Source: Anagrus nilaparvatae (lineage: Eukaryota; Arthropoda; Insecta; Hymenoptera; Mymaridae). Taken from it: a stretch of DNA of 64,000 nt. Below, piece by piece: positions 12,592 to 25,443 of the stretch. The position numbers and the translations under genes were made by a program. How positions within the stretch are numbered: position 1 is the stretch's first letter; each line of letters begins with the position of its first letter. The stretch spans positions 18,228,001 through 18,292,000 of the forward strand of contig JAKSXM010000014.1 in NCBI GenBank assembly GCA_022575985.1. Reading direction: 5' to 3'. A model generated the notes under the pieces. That model was not told the DNA's origin and did no database searches. It saw nothing but the letters and a program-made list of their open reading frames with translations.

Positions 12592-12664
12592 CAAGAGCTG
12601 CTGTGCCAAATTTCACGAATCTAGCTCAATTTTCAATTTTTGGCATCTTTTTTTGGATCTGTTT

Positions 12665-15600
12665 TTTGATACTTTCAAGTTTTTTGGTAAAAGATAAGAC
12701 TTGGATCATTTAGTAGTAACAATTAAACAGAAAAAATAATTTTCTGGGAAAAACCAACAAACGAATGACCTAAAGATTTTCTTAGGGACAAACGAATGAC
12801 CCAAAGATTTTGTTAGGGAGACTTAAAAAACAATACTTTTGAAAATTGCTCATATACTAGCATAAAATAAATAATTTTAGTGGGTGCGTATTTTACGTTA
12901 CGTTATTGTATTTTTTTATTAAAAAAGATAAATGTTAAAAAATTTCAAAATCAATTTAATTTATATGTTTAGTTATAAAATAAAATAAGTAATTATAATT
13001 AACCACAGTAAAAAAAAGAAAAGTAAATTAATTTATAATATGACTAATGATAACAAAGTAAAATAAATAATAACGAGTTGAAAAAAATATTAGTTTTTCC
13101 TCGAACAAGAAATGATGTATAAGATTTCCGTTTTACTAAGAATAAAATAATTTGTTTTAATGATATAAGTAAGGTATTATAAAAAAAGAACAATGTAAAT
13201 ATATTTTTAAGCAATTAACTAATTTATGTAACTTGTATTACTCAAGTAATTAATTCGAGTCAAAGAAATTTTTAATAGAGAAAGTGTTATAGTTATTACA
13301 CGAATATTGTAAATCAAGGGACTTTTAAAATATAATAATCTTGCATGTCGATCAAATTATATTGAAAATTTCTCAAGCTTTTATTTTAACTCAAAATCTG
13401 AATATTAACTACCGCAAGGCATGTCATATTATAATTTTGCAATAAAGAAATATTAGAACTTTTTCATGTTCTAATTTAACTATATAATGATAAATATTAA
13501 ACAAAAAAACCGCAACAAATCTTTCTGACCTATGTCAAATGATCTCTTTGGTGATTTAGAGTATATAATTATTTATAATATTTTTTTTTTTTTTTACTGA
13601 TTAGAATCAGTCCTATTGTTGTAAAAAAATTTATATTTTACATGAGAAAATGATAATAATTATATTTATATTCTGTATTTACAACGACATGAAAATTCAT
13701 TGAATTTTTTAAAATTGCTTAAGAGATTTATTTGTACAAGAATTTTCAGATTATTATACATATTATTCTTTGTTGTTTTCAAGAACAACAAATTTTATCT
13801 TCAAGCTTTTCCTTTTCACCTAAATTATAATAATTTGGATATTTTATTTTTAAACAATTTTCATTTTTATGCTGTTTCTTTTCAAAGGAAAGAGAAAATG
13901 ATAAGAAAAGTGTTGTATGAGAATTGAGTTGATTCGCCTAATTATTAGACCATTTAAATTGAATGTTACAATTGTTTGGAACACTCTAGAAAAAACTCTT
14001 GGTTTTCGGAGTAACTGATTCTAAAAATCGGAGTCTTAAACCTAGAAAACCATGAAACACCTTTCATATGAAATCCGTTTCTACACTGAAAATTATTCAG
14101 TTGCCCAAAATAGGAATTTGTCGGTTATATTTTGCCAAATTTTCTAAAATTTTTATCTGTTATTGATGTTACTTGGGTATCTGGACATTATGTTATTATA
14201 TTATGTTATTTTATTACATTACGAATATTATATTCGTTTTTAATTGAAATTACTTCAACTCCCATAAGCAGAGAAAAAATTTTCTGTACACTTAGAAAAA
14301 TAACTGCTATTTTATTAAAAAAGCAATTTGTTAAACATCAACGATTTCAAAGAGAATAAGTTTATGGTACAAATATATGTCAAAACGTTAAAATACTTAT
14401 AAAAGATTTGCAACAAAAACTTTCTGCAAATGTTCAATTCACCAGTTTTGCGCTCGTTGAATCAACTTGTTTTGAGGATGTTTTCAGTGTCTACAATTAA
14501 ACAATAAAAGCACAATAATGTGATGCAACAATGCATATACAAAGCAAGAGGGTGCATTGAAAAGTCAATTGTCAATTGCTTAATAAAAGAATATGGGTTC
14601 GAATTAACCCAAAAACAAAATTGCGTGAAAACGAATCCTAAAAAAAATATGGCGAATCGAATAGTAAAAAATAAAATTTTCCAAACATAAAAAATACATT
14701 AGACACCCACGAGCTAAAATCTAAATTACGATTCCCATTAAATCCATGTGAACCATTACAAACCACTTAATAATAAAGAATATTAAATTTGTATTAAGCA
14801 AATTTTTTTTACTATTATTATCAATATAAAATAAAATAAATGTAAGGATATATTAAATGTTTATCAAATTAATATAAAATTACATATAAAAAATTTCTCA
14901 ACTTAAATTGTAATTTTATTTGATTTCTTGTAATAATCCTCTTTATTATAGTCATAACGTTAATCGAATTTTCAAATATTTCGTAAGAAAACTTGTATAA
15001 ATGTAAGAAAAAAAAAATACTAAGACTTGCACTTTCTCACGTTTAATTTAGTGTTAATTTAAAGATTTATAAAAAAAAGTAATTGTAATTGATAGCCTAT
15101 TTTTGTAAATAAAACTAAATCTTTTATTTATTTGACATTACAACATAAAAGAGCGTGATAAAAAACTGTATGAATAAGTTGTTCAGGGTCATAAAGAAAA
15201 ATCATGAAAATCAAGTAGTATTTCGTAACGATGATTTTGTCAATTGTATATTATTGGTAATTTTTTCTCGCCTTTATTAGATATAATAAAAATAAAAGTT
15301 TAATTAAAGAAGGAGATCATTAAAACTGATGTCGTAATAAATGATCATGTTGTTTTATAAGATCTATAAGATAGATCATTTTACTCTCATAAGAGACTTT
15401 TGACAAAGAAGAGATAATGAGACAGATTTAATACTTTTAATCGTGATTCAATGTACATATTTTTATGATTTATTCTTTTTAAAATTATATTATTATAATA
15501 TGTGTATCAATTAAAATGACATAATGTACTGAGTTTAACATTAATTTTATCTTTCTTTATTTATATGTTCAATTTTTTTTTAGTCTTAAAAATTTAATTG

Positions 15601-17082
15601 TATTCAAAGGTGTGTACACTCCAAAAACAGTTGATTTAATTGTTATAATAAAAATTGAGAATTGCGTAGGAGACATAAAAACTGTTATTATAAATAAATT
15701 TTTTAAAATATTCTTGCGTTTATTTATTTCTTTAGTTATTGAGTTTTCAAGAATTTGGTATCGTGTTACAATATTATTATCGAAAGGAAAATGCCTAATG
15801 ATTTATAAATTATATAAAGTTAGCTGTTAAATGTAAAAATTCAGTTATAATTTAGAGATTTTTTTATTATTCCAGTCAAAATACCGTTTTACAGTAGGAG
15901 CTCCTGATTTTTTCTATGAAGAAAATAGTACATTATATGTTTTTTGGGTCACTGATTTCGAAAACTGTGATTTTTCTCGTCAAAAATACGTAAAATATCC
16001 TTCAATTAGCAAAAAAAAATCTATATAAGGGTGTTTTTGTAGTATTTACAAACCTTGAGGAGATATTATAAGCTACTATACGTATTTTGGGTGACTTATT
16101 ACGAATTTGAGGTCTGGCATATCCGACATCAGTAGTACCTGCATAAATTAGCAAAAAAGATCCTAGGCCTGATGTAGATTCCTGTCTTGAAGACATTTTT
16201 TATCTTTTACTGAACATGAGTATAATATCTATTTTTACCGAAAATGGACCATTTACCCACAATATGAACTTTTAGGTTATGATATTTTTAATTAATTAAA
16301 TCAAAAAATATTTATTTTAATTTATTTATTGATCCTTCTTTTTACAACTTATGTTTTAAGGGTTTTAAAAAATTTTTCTGGATTATTTATGTTTTTTGGG
16401 ACACCAAAAATGAAATTAATAATAAAATTTATCCCTAAGTATTTTTTGCAAATTTAAGGATATTCCGTGCATTCTCGAGAAATGAAACCGTGATTTTTAG
16501 AATCAGTGGCCCAAGCCGTCCCAAGTTACCTTCACTAGCAAAAATCTCTTTATGGTTTAATACCCTTGAGGGGAATATACCTTTGAGGAGATATTATAAG
16601 GTGTTGTACGATTTTTGGCTAAATTTTTCTGACATCAATGTAAATATGATCATTTATATTGTGTTATTCAAAAATACAAAATAGTTTCACCATGGTTTGT
16701 ATATATAAAGTGTGACTCATATTAAAATAAAATAATCAAAAACAAAAATCATGTACTATACTTAAATTAATTACATTCATAAGCTTTATAATTTTACTGT
16801 TGAGAAGGGTTCTGAGAATGCAAAACACGAAACAAGTTTTATGTGTTTAGGTAATTATAGGGTATAGTTTACTGTATCGTTCAATTTTATAAAAATTTAT
16901 ATAAGCAACCTACAATGGAGGAAATAAAACAATAAAATATATTGAAAATGAGAAACAAACAAGGTTTTTTTTTAATTTCCTATTTCATTTTTCTAAATTT
17001 TAGATTTTAAATTTCGAAACTTATAAATTTTTTTTTAGAAAAGTCCTTACCAATTCTTATAACAGTTTACAATATTTTAAGC
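12665..17082. other. AT-rich DNA with a diverged direct repeat, no gene seen
   Basis: No gene is supported. Between about 15940 and 16640 two diverged direct copies of a segment occur. Both carry CCTTGAGGAGATATTATAAG (at about 16052 and 16585), an upstream TGATTTTT block, and AATTAGCAAAAA/ACTAGCAAAAA, which suggests an old transposon-derived repeat. The rest is low-complexity A/T. Confidence 0.45.
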
Positions 17083-17729
17083 AAGGCGACATCAATGTTA
17101 AATGCATCCAAAAATTTTAAATGGAGTATGTACGTATTTTTGGTTGCTAAAATCGATTTTGAAAGTTTGATCAATTTTCTGATTGCCAGTTTTGAGTAAT
17201 TAATGCTATATTGTCTAAAATAACCAAGAAAATACAATTTTTTTAAAAAAATTCCTGATTCAGCCGAATTTTGGTAAACCCCTTAGAGTTAGGTGGTCGC
17301 TGGTGACGATTCTAAAATTCAAAATGGCCGACTTTAAATGGTTTAAATAAATCCCGCATTTTTAAGTTTTTAACCTCAAATTTGGTAATTTAAGCTAATT
17401 TAAACATTTTAACGTATACTTGTAAGCTCTACTTTATCAAGACGATAAATCTCATTTTATAATCGTGATTTATGACTCCAAAATCTTAATTCGTCTTTAA
17501 AATGCTTTAAATAGCATTAATTACCGATTTTGAGGTTAAAAACTTAGAAATGTGGGATTTAGAGTCCACAATTATTAATTTAAAAAATCTGATTTCAAAC
17601 AGCAATATTTTTCAAAAAATTTTATTTTTGTTGTTATTTTGGACGATATAGCGGTAATTAATCAAAGCTGGCCATCAAAAAATGGATCAAACCTTAATTT
17701 AAAATTTTTTGATGCATTGCTGTCGCCTT
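17083..17729. mobile_element. Old foldback element, AAGGCGAC termini
   Basis: The left end AAGGCGACATCAATG pairs with the right end GTCGCCTT (17722-17729). Farther in, GTTTGATCAATTTTCTGATTG pairs with a block near 17670, and AAGTTTTTAACCTCAAATTT (about 17370) pairs with GAGGTTAAAAACTT (about 17535). The arms are imperfect, so the insertion is old. No open frame of note and no clear target duplication. Confidence 0.6.
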
Positions 17730-18763
17730 AACTATTATCAGGAAGGGTATTTTGCCAAGGGAAGGGGAAGAGATCAAAATAATTTCCATTTAGACATTTA
17801 AAATAATGGTCGTTCAGGGCAACAGAATCATTAAAGATTTTAATTTTGTGTCCTGTATACTAAAACAAAATACACAGCAATGATAACACAAATCAGTTAT
17901 TTTACTATTTTTGTAGAAAAACTAACATTAATTAGACAGACTATCGTAGATTAACTTTTAAAAGTTAATTATTTGAATAAAAAAACTATGATTTCAGCAA
18001 AAGTTTATTTGGAAAACCATAAGAAGGCGACATTATCATAAAAATGTGTTTAAAAAACTATCGTGGGTCAGCATTAAGGTCTTTCTAAAAATTAAAAGTC
18101 ACAACATAAGTATTATATTTTTGATTTAGTAACTTGAAAGCTCTGAACTTTCTTTAAAGATTTAAGCATTTCAAAATACCTTTCATTTTTCATTTTCAAT
18201 GATTTGGTATAAATAAATACATGCTTGGATGTATTCAAGTATAATAAAAAATACAAAATATTTTACAAAAAGGTATATTTACATCATACAATTTTTAACC
18301 TTCTAAGACCTACAAAACGCTTTATTTTTGTGTAAAGTATAAAATTTAAATATTTAGTTTGAAAAGATTGTTTTAAAAAAATTAAGAATTTAGATAAATG
18401 GATTAAATTCATGGTTTTAATAAAATTATTCATAATGGTTCAAGTAAAAAAAAATAAAATAAGGTAAAAAAATGTTTTATAATGCAGTGCTTTTATTATC
18501 AAAAATATAACATTTTTTTAAAAAACTTATAATATTTAAATAGTTAAAATCTTAGCAGTTTGAAGGATTCTTGTAAAAACTAATTAATAAAAAATTTTAA
18601 TGGAAATTTTAAATGCAATACCTAAAAATTTGTACGTGAATATTATTTTTTAAAAAAATTAAAAAAACATGCGAATAAAAATTTATTAAAATTTAAAATT
18701 ATAAAACTCTTACCAATTTAATCTCAATTATGTTGAGAAAATTGTAAATATCTCAATTTGTAT

Positions 18764-21233
18764 TTACTCCTTAAATTTCCATTCCTGTCTGCACATGGGA
18801 CACAGGAGACTCGTTTGTTGCGAATTTAACCACTTCATAATGCAGTGAATATGAAAACAATGTGAACATTGACCCCAAACTAAAATATAAAATACAATTT
18901 ATTTCTAACAAATAAATTATTGAATTATAGTAGTTTTAAATAAAGATAAAGAAAGGAAAACTATTTATTTTAACACATTAAGAATCGTAAATTTATCATT
19001 GACTTTTCAAGACCTCGAAATTTTAAGTTCAAGATATTTTTCTGGCTTCTTCTCACAATATTGCCTTACTGTTTTCATTTTATTCAGTTTAGTTAAAGTG
19101 ATAAAAATATTGAAAAATTGTTACACTATTTTTACGGTCATTGCTTTACGCGCACGCCGGAAAGGGTTTTGCCTCTTTATTATGCTCGCAAAGACCTTTT
19201 TTTAAGTCTCATATACATTTGTATATGGTCAAATGTATTATAACCATATTTTTATGTATATGTAAGACAGGCCTTAATTTTGATATACTTTATTAGAACA
19301 AAAATTAATCGATATTTTGGCAAAGATGAGCGTGCGCATTACAAAATGCAGCTGCTGCGGGTGCTGGCTGCAGTTGCGAAAATATTGCCGCGAAATAAAT
19401 TTAAATACACTTTTAAAAATTTTTTGTGAATAAAATTGCTAAAAAATTTAAAAGAAGTAGCTTTCAGATAGTAAGCAGTAAAAATTCATAATTTTAAAAT
19501 CTTTTGTTTAAAATCGAAAATCGAAATATGATCTATAATAAAGTTTCATTTATGAATGAAAAAAATGAGCTTTTCTTGTCAGCGGTCAAAAAACGCGTAT
19601 TTGCCATCTTCTGCATGGTTTTCAAAGAAAATCTTATAAAACCCTGGTCCATTAAAAAAGATGCCTCAGATTGTAATTAAAACGCGATCTGGGCTACCTA
19701 TTTAGACATAGGATCGTACAATCTAATCCAATGCGTAAAAATATTATTTTTCATATTACACTAAAAAAATGATCTATTTTACTTTCAGACTCATTTTTTT
19801 ATACATTATAGATATGTCATTTGTTGAACAATAAAAAAAATAAAGGTTTTAGATTTTTGTTAAAACTGTATGGAAAGTCAAACTTGTTTTTATTCTCTTG
19901 TTTTCAAAGTCTTTTTCTTACAAGTGGAAAAGTAAAATTTCAAATAAAAAAAATATTACCTATAATTAACAAGATAATAGAAAATTTTTTTTACCTCACC
20001 AAAATTTGGAGCATTAATGAATTGTAATTCCATTCATATATGATTTTAATAATCTAATGATCTATCTATTATGTGACTTTTGTTTTATGGGAATTGATAT
20101 TTTGTATTATGAAAAGAAAAAAAAATATTGCAAATATGATCGGTGCAGCTAAGGTCTGAAAGATAACAATTTGAAAGCCTATCCAAATTATAAAATATTC
20201 ATAATTGTTACCCAGTAATAGTTTTAACATTCAAATAAATGGTGGATTTGTTATTTAAAAATTCTCATTTAAATGATGATACTTGATATCTCAAGAGTAT
20301 GTTAGGTTTAGTCATTTTGTCTTAAATTAAGAGTATATATCGTATGAGATTTGTGAGCAAAATAAATTAGTATCCTAATTATTGTTTTATATATATCTCA
20401 TTTTTTGTTACAAAAATAATATTACTCAATAAATATGATTTCATTATTTTAAAATATAAATTTTGGGTTAATTTATCAGCGTTTCTTAAGTAAATGTTTG
20501 CTGTTTGTTTAAAACTAAATAATTTTCAAAGATTTTGGTCTAATTATTATAAGTTATTGACTCAATTATCAATGTATTTTGTTTCAAATAATTTGTCAAG
20601 TAGTAAATTTTTAATTTTTATTCATAGTATTCATGCGTTTGAGGCAGCAAAGTCAGAAAGTCGATGATTTTATATCTACTTGAGAACAAATGTAATTCAT
20701 TATTGATAAAAATTTAATATTGTTCCATTTATAGATGGTTTCAAATTATTTCAGCTGTTTAATAAGTAATAATGTTTGGCTTTGGATCATTTTTCATTTG
20801 CTTTTTTCTATCTATTAGTTTGTGTAAAATAACCATTTTATACTATTATTTTGGATTATTGAAATATATTACTTTATATAGTTTTGATAAAGATAACGAA
20901 AACCCACCTAACGGGCATTCATCACCCGGAATTTTACAATCAGGACAGCTTGCATCAAATGGCATTCGACAAATTCCACAATTGTCATCGTTGGCGATCC
21001 ATCGCCAGGTGGCAACACCTCTCCAACCTATATTTACAATTGTTAATTTTATTGTATAAAAAAGAAGTTAAAAATATTAGTAGGAAATTAACAAACAAAA
21101 AACTTTTATATTATTTTTTACGCAAGTAATTAAAAAATGTATAGGTTATATTTTAATTTAAATAAAAAAGCAGCATTATTATTTATTTACTGGGACTAAA
21201 AAGTTATTACTCACTGTTTATTGTAACTTTCAT
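18764..21233 (-). CDS. APC11: Anaphase-promoting complex subunit 11 (RING-H2), three exons
   Basis: Coding exons on the minus strand are 21233-21215, 21027-20908 and 18879-18764. They join in frame (A|GT, then G|TT) to an 84-residue protein, the usual APC11 length. It begins MKVTINSW and ends MCRQEWKFKE. The RING-H2 zinc ligands are visible: C23, C26, C34, C37, C44, C51/H53/H56/H58/C59 and C73/C76, with the conserved WGQCSHCFHIHC core. APC11 is the RING subunit of the APC/C ubiquitin ligase. It recruits the E2 and drives ubiquitination of mitotic substrates. Donors are GTGAGT and GTGGGT, acceptors TATAG and TTTAG. The second intron is 2.0 kb, long for the region. The start is the only ATG giving the conserved MKV N-terminus. 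Confidence 0.95.
18880..20907. other. Second intron of APC11, with a GC-richer patch
   Basis: AT-rich intron sequence. A GC-richer patch at 19130-19390 contains ACGCGCACGCC and, near its other end, GAGCGTGCGCATTAC, a weak inverted pair that may be the ends of a small decayed transposon. Another patch at about 19580-19740 (AAACGCGATCTGGGCTACC) is unassigned. No extra coding exon is supported. Confidence 0.4.
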
Positions 21234-21649
21234 TTCTTGAAATGAATTATTTTGTCACAGAAAACATTCTATTTTTTGGTACTGAATAATGTTATAGTTT
21301 ATAAATAATTTTGGAGTTACTCTAAATCATAAACACACTACATTTCACACACACACGGATACACCCACGCAGATGACTGCCACCATATTGGAAATAATGT
21401 GTTTTGGTAGGCATGACGCTCTAAAGTTGGTATAGGGAGAAAACTATCGCGAGCGAAATTCAAAACTTAAAAAATACCCTGCCAACTAGCTGGGACTAAG
21501 GTTCCTCAAACAATGAGCTAAATACTTCAATATGCCACAGATATCACCGTACAACCATGCAATCATACATTCATTTCTATTAACTTTTAAAAGTTAAAAG
21601 AAAATTTATGTATTGAATTCAACTAAATCTATTTTTTTCAAAATAAAAT
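21234..21649 (-). other. Upstream region of APC11
   Basis: The sequence immediately upstream of the APC11 start codon is expected to hold its 5' UTR and promoter. A GC-richer stretch at about 21335-21500 (with a short CA run and GCCACCATATTGG) is the likeliest promoter area, but no core elements are clear enough to place a start site. Confidence 0.3.
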
Positions 21650-24075
21650 CTAACGTAATTCATTGGATAATAATTATTCAAGATAGTACTTTCATGGAAT
21701 TAAATGAAGTATTACACCAAAAAAAAAAAAATATTGCAGTTTAAAAAAACTTTTAATTTTGAGAAATAAATTTTGGAAAAATTCGGTATCAGATCCAAAG
21801 AATTACTATAAACGAACTGTCTAAAACTAGTACTCTCATAGAAATAAATTAGGTACTACGTCCAAGAAAAAAAAATTTGGTGTTTTTTGTATTTTTTTAT
21901 GACGAAATTTTTGGGAAAATAATTTTCAAAAAATTAAGTATCAGATTCGAGATATCGAGTAAAAACTATACTTTCAAATATAAGTACTTTCGTGGAAATA
22001 AATGAAGTATTACATCCAAATTAAAAAAAAAAAAAGTACCTAGAGCTTTTTTGGTGAAAAAATTTTTGAAAAAAAATTTAGGTCTTAATTCAATAATGGT
22101 TGTGAAGTATCACCCGTTACAATATTTTCAGATATTATTGCTTTCATGGAATTAAATGAGATATTACACATAAAAAAAAAAAACAAATATTGCAGGTTTT
22201 TTAATTTTTTTGTTTTTTTTAATTTTAAGAAAAAATTTTTTTAAAAATTCGGTATCAGATCCAAAAAATGACTATAAACAAACTTTCTAAAACTAGTACT
22301 TTCATAGAAATAAATTATAGGTACTACGTCCAAAAAGAAAAAAAAAATTGGTGTTTTTTGTATTTTTTCGTGAAAAGAATTTTGGGAAAAAAATTTTCAA
22401 AAAATTATGTATCAGATTCGAGATATTGAGTAAAAACCATACTTTCAAATATAAGTACTTTCATGGAAATAAATGAGGTATTACATCCAAATTAAAAAAA
22501 AAAAAAGTACCTCGAGCTTTTTTGATAAAAAAATTAGGTCTTGATTCCGTAATGTTTGTAAAATATCACCAATTACATACATACACACACACACACATAC
22601 ATACTTTTTTTAAAAACCGGTTTTTTAGCTTCCTGGGGTCTCAAAACATGCTTATATGCCAAAAAATCAAAAATCGAAATTTGACCTATCACAATGGTTC
22701 CTCTTTGAGTAACCAAAAACGCTGCCAAGTAATTGGCATTATGGTTCCTCATTAGCAATAACAAAATGTTGTCAATGTTCTATTTTACCTAATAAAAAAT
22801 TAAAATATTAGAATAATTGTGCCAAATATTCTAAATTTAGTAAAGAAAGTGGATAAACTTTCCCCTGATACCCAAAAAATTTTTAAAACTCATAATTCCA
22901 GGTATTAATACTTTCAGAGAAATAAAATCGGCACTACGTCAAAAAAAAGATAATATTTTTTTTAACTTTTTAATGTAAAAAATTTTGAAAAAAAAAATTT
23001 CGAAAAATTACGTATCAGATGAAGAGATCCTTTAAAAACGATAATTCTAGATATTCGTACTTTTATAGGAAAAAATTAAGTACTAAGTCCTAAAGAAAAA
23101 AAAATTATTGTTTTTTCTAATTTTTTTATGTAAAAAATTTTAAAAGAAAATTTTGAAAAACAATTAGGTATCAGATTGTTGATATCCAGTTAAAAAGATA
23201 ATCCTACATATTAGTACTTTCATGGAAAAAAATGAGGTACTACGTCCAAAAAAAAAATGGTGTTTTTTTAATTATTTTATGTAAAAAATTATTAATTTTG
23301 TCCAAAAAATTACTATAAACGATATTTCTAAAACTTGTACTTCCATGGAAATAAATTAGGTACTACGTCCAAAAAGAAAAAAAAAATTGGTATTTTTTAT
23401 ATTATTTTGTGAAAAAAATTTTAGAAAAAAAATTTTCAGAAAATTAAGTATCCGATTCGAGATATCATGTGAAAACCATACTTTCAAATACAAGTACTTT
23501 CATAGAAATAAATGAGGTATTATATTCAAATTAAAAAAAAAAAAAAGGACCTCGAGCTTTTTTGGTGAAAAAATTGTTGGAAAAAAAATTTTGAAAAAAT
23601 TAAGTATCAGATCCAAAAAATTACAATAAACAAGGTTCTTAAAACTAGTACTTCCATGGAAAGAAATTAGGTACTACGTCCAAAAAGAAAAAAAAAATTG
23701 GTATTTTTTGTATTTTTTTGTGAAAAAAATTTTAGAAAAAAAATTTTCAGAAAATTAAGTATCCGATTCGAGATATCATGTGAAAACCATACTTTTAAAT
23801 ATAAGTACTGTCATGGAAATAAATGAGGTATTACATCCAAATTAAAAAAAAAAAGTACCTCAAGCTTTTTTGGTGAAAAAATTTTTGAAAAAAAAATTAG
23901 GTCTTAATTCCATAATGTTTGGGAAATATCAGCGATTACATACGTACGTACGTACGTATACACACACACACACAGACTTTTTTTAAAAACCGATTTTTTA
24001 GCTTCCTGGGGTCCCAAAACGTGCTTATATGCCAAAAAATCAGAAAACAAAATTTGACCTAACACAATGGTTTAA
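21650..24075 (+). repeat. Tandem array of ~150-bp monomers
   Basis: A diverged monomer recurs, recognised by TACTTTCATGGAAATAAATG or TAAATTAGGTACTACGTCC followed by A-rich and T-rich blocks. Anchors lie near 21687, 21833, 21984, 22143, 22298, 22456, 22910, 23060, 23213, 23338, 23500, 23649 and 23805, with spacing mostly 146-162 bp. Two sub-blocks end alike, with a CA/ACGT microsatellite (about 22575-22600 and 23938-23973), then ACCGRTTTTTTAGCTTCCTGGGGTC and AAATTTGACCTA, so part of the array was duplicated as a larger unit of about 1.4 kb. No coding content. Confidence 0.8.
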
Positions 24076-24879
24076 TTCTTTAAATAGCTTGGGAATACCC
24101 CATTTTCGAATTATATAATCTGCACTATTTTTTTAGGGATAATCACCAATTTCTGATAATAAGTATTTATTATAATATTGCTTGATTTTACCCAGACATC
24201 TATTTTTCCCTGTGATTTTTCCTCTATTATGTGAATTATGTGATATTATTTGGAATTCCCGCCTGTTTTCATGAAGTTAGCAAATCAGTATATAGAGGAC
24301 GCAACAGTAGTTATAAATAAAGGGAGCTTTGCATTGAATGCTTGGATCGAGAATTTTCAATAATAATTTTTTAAAATTTAATTATAACGTCAAAAAATAA
24401 ATTATTTAGTGTTCTGATTGATGAAATATTTAAATAAAAATTAATATTATATTCTGTCAAATAAACAATTTTGCAATAATATCTAATAAAGAACTATTTA
24501 AATCAATATAATGCGGTTATAAAATTTGACAATGTAGAACCGGCTTTGCGAAATTCTCGTAACGAACCATTCGATTTCTATATACATATTATACATATGT
24601 ACACAATATTATGTGTATATCATATATAGTAAGGATAGTAAGTGTTTGAATGCTTATCGCAGCTGTTTCTTTATTCGGTTAAAATATGTAATTTGGTGAA
24701 CTAAATACAAAACAAATCATAATTATTTTGGAGTAACATCTTGTATTAAAAGGAAATTATTTATTATAAAATTAAAAAAAAAGATTTAAGTGTGCAACAA
24801 AGTCAAATTAATATAAATATTTAAAAAAGCAGCATTTGCTCCGAAACATTTTTTTTTATTTTAACACTTGCGGATGAAC

Positions 24880-24919
24880 AACATAAGTGTACATTTACTC
24901 AGCAGCCTTGGCGCTCAAG
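24880..24919 (+). other. Probable untranslated first exon (3' part) of menin
   Basis: GCGCTCAAG|GTAAAAG gives a good donor at 24919/24920. A matching acceptor, TTTTTTTAG|GAAG, lies at 25377/25378, 66 bp before the menin ATG. The sequence before the donor is GC-richer than its surroundings. This is inferred from splice signals only. The transcription start is not located. Confidence 0.4.
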
Positions 24920-25443
24920 GTAAAAGCCCTTCTTTTTTACTTTGTTTTTGATTATTTTTACTTGTTTTTTACTAAAGGTATTCATTTTTTATTTTTACGT
25001 TATACGCTTCTGTATTTTATATTGTAATCATTATAAATTCTGCCGGCTGTCTCTTGATTTTTTCACCCGGATGGTCTGGATTTTATTGGTCGTGCGCACT
25101 TACTTAAACTTATGCTTATTTTTATATGGTATTTTCATTATTGTTTGAAAACACATCTCTACAATACTTGACGCGCGCGCTTTGGAAGGTATATTATACC
25201 TTATCAGATATGGGTCAAAAATCCGGAGATTGTTTTTAGTTTACTTTCTTACATCAAAAGAATTTAATAATTAATTAAAAAAATGAATGATATTTAATAG
25301 TCATTGAAAAAAATGTAAAAAAACTATTTTTATTCTAGTGTATTGCATAACGGTCTAAAAATATGTTCTTTTTTTAGGAAGAAAAAACAATTTGACTAAT
25401 GTGAACCTTAATTTAGTAAGGTTGAATAATCAAATTTTGTATC

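Larger units (their letters stand above)
10640..12660. mobile_element. Foldback element hosting two nested TTAA MITEs
   Basis: The outer palindrome's axis lies near 11290. Left-arm blocks GAAATTTGAGCTAG (about 10670), CTCATAAAATTTCACAAC (about 10731) and AAAAAGGGATATTTACGG (about 11040) are matched as reverse complements on the right at about 12620, 11600 and 11540. AACTACATAGTTTT (11250) pairs with AAAACTATGTAG (11320). The left arm is interrupted by a 240-bp MITE and the right arm by a 961-bp MITE. Without them the element is about 820 bp. The arms have diverged, so it is older than its guests. No coding sequence was recognised. Confidence 0.7.

Noticed and set aside
19120..19390. GC-rich patch within the APC11 intron as an extra exon or nested gene
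   Set aside because: Neither strand gives a frame with splice signals. A weak inverted pair suggests transposon debris instead.
21650..24075. CRISPR-like array of repeated units
   Set aside because: Units are about 150 bp, diverged, contiguous and without spacers, in a eukaryotic context, so this is satellite-like.
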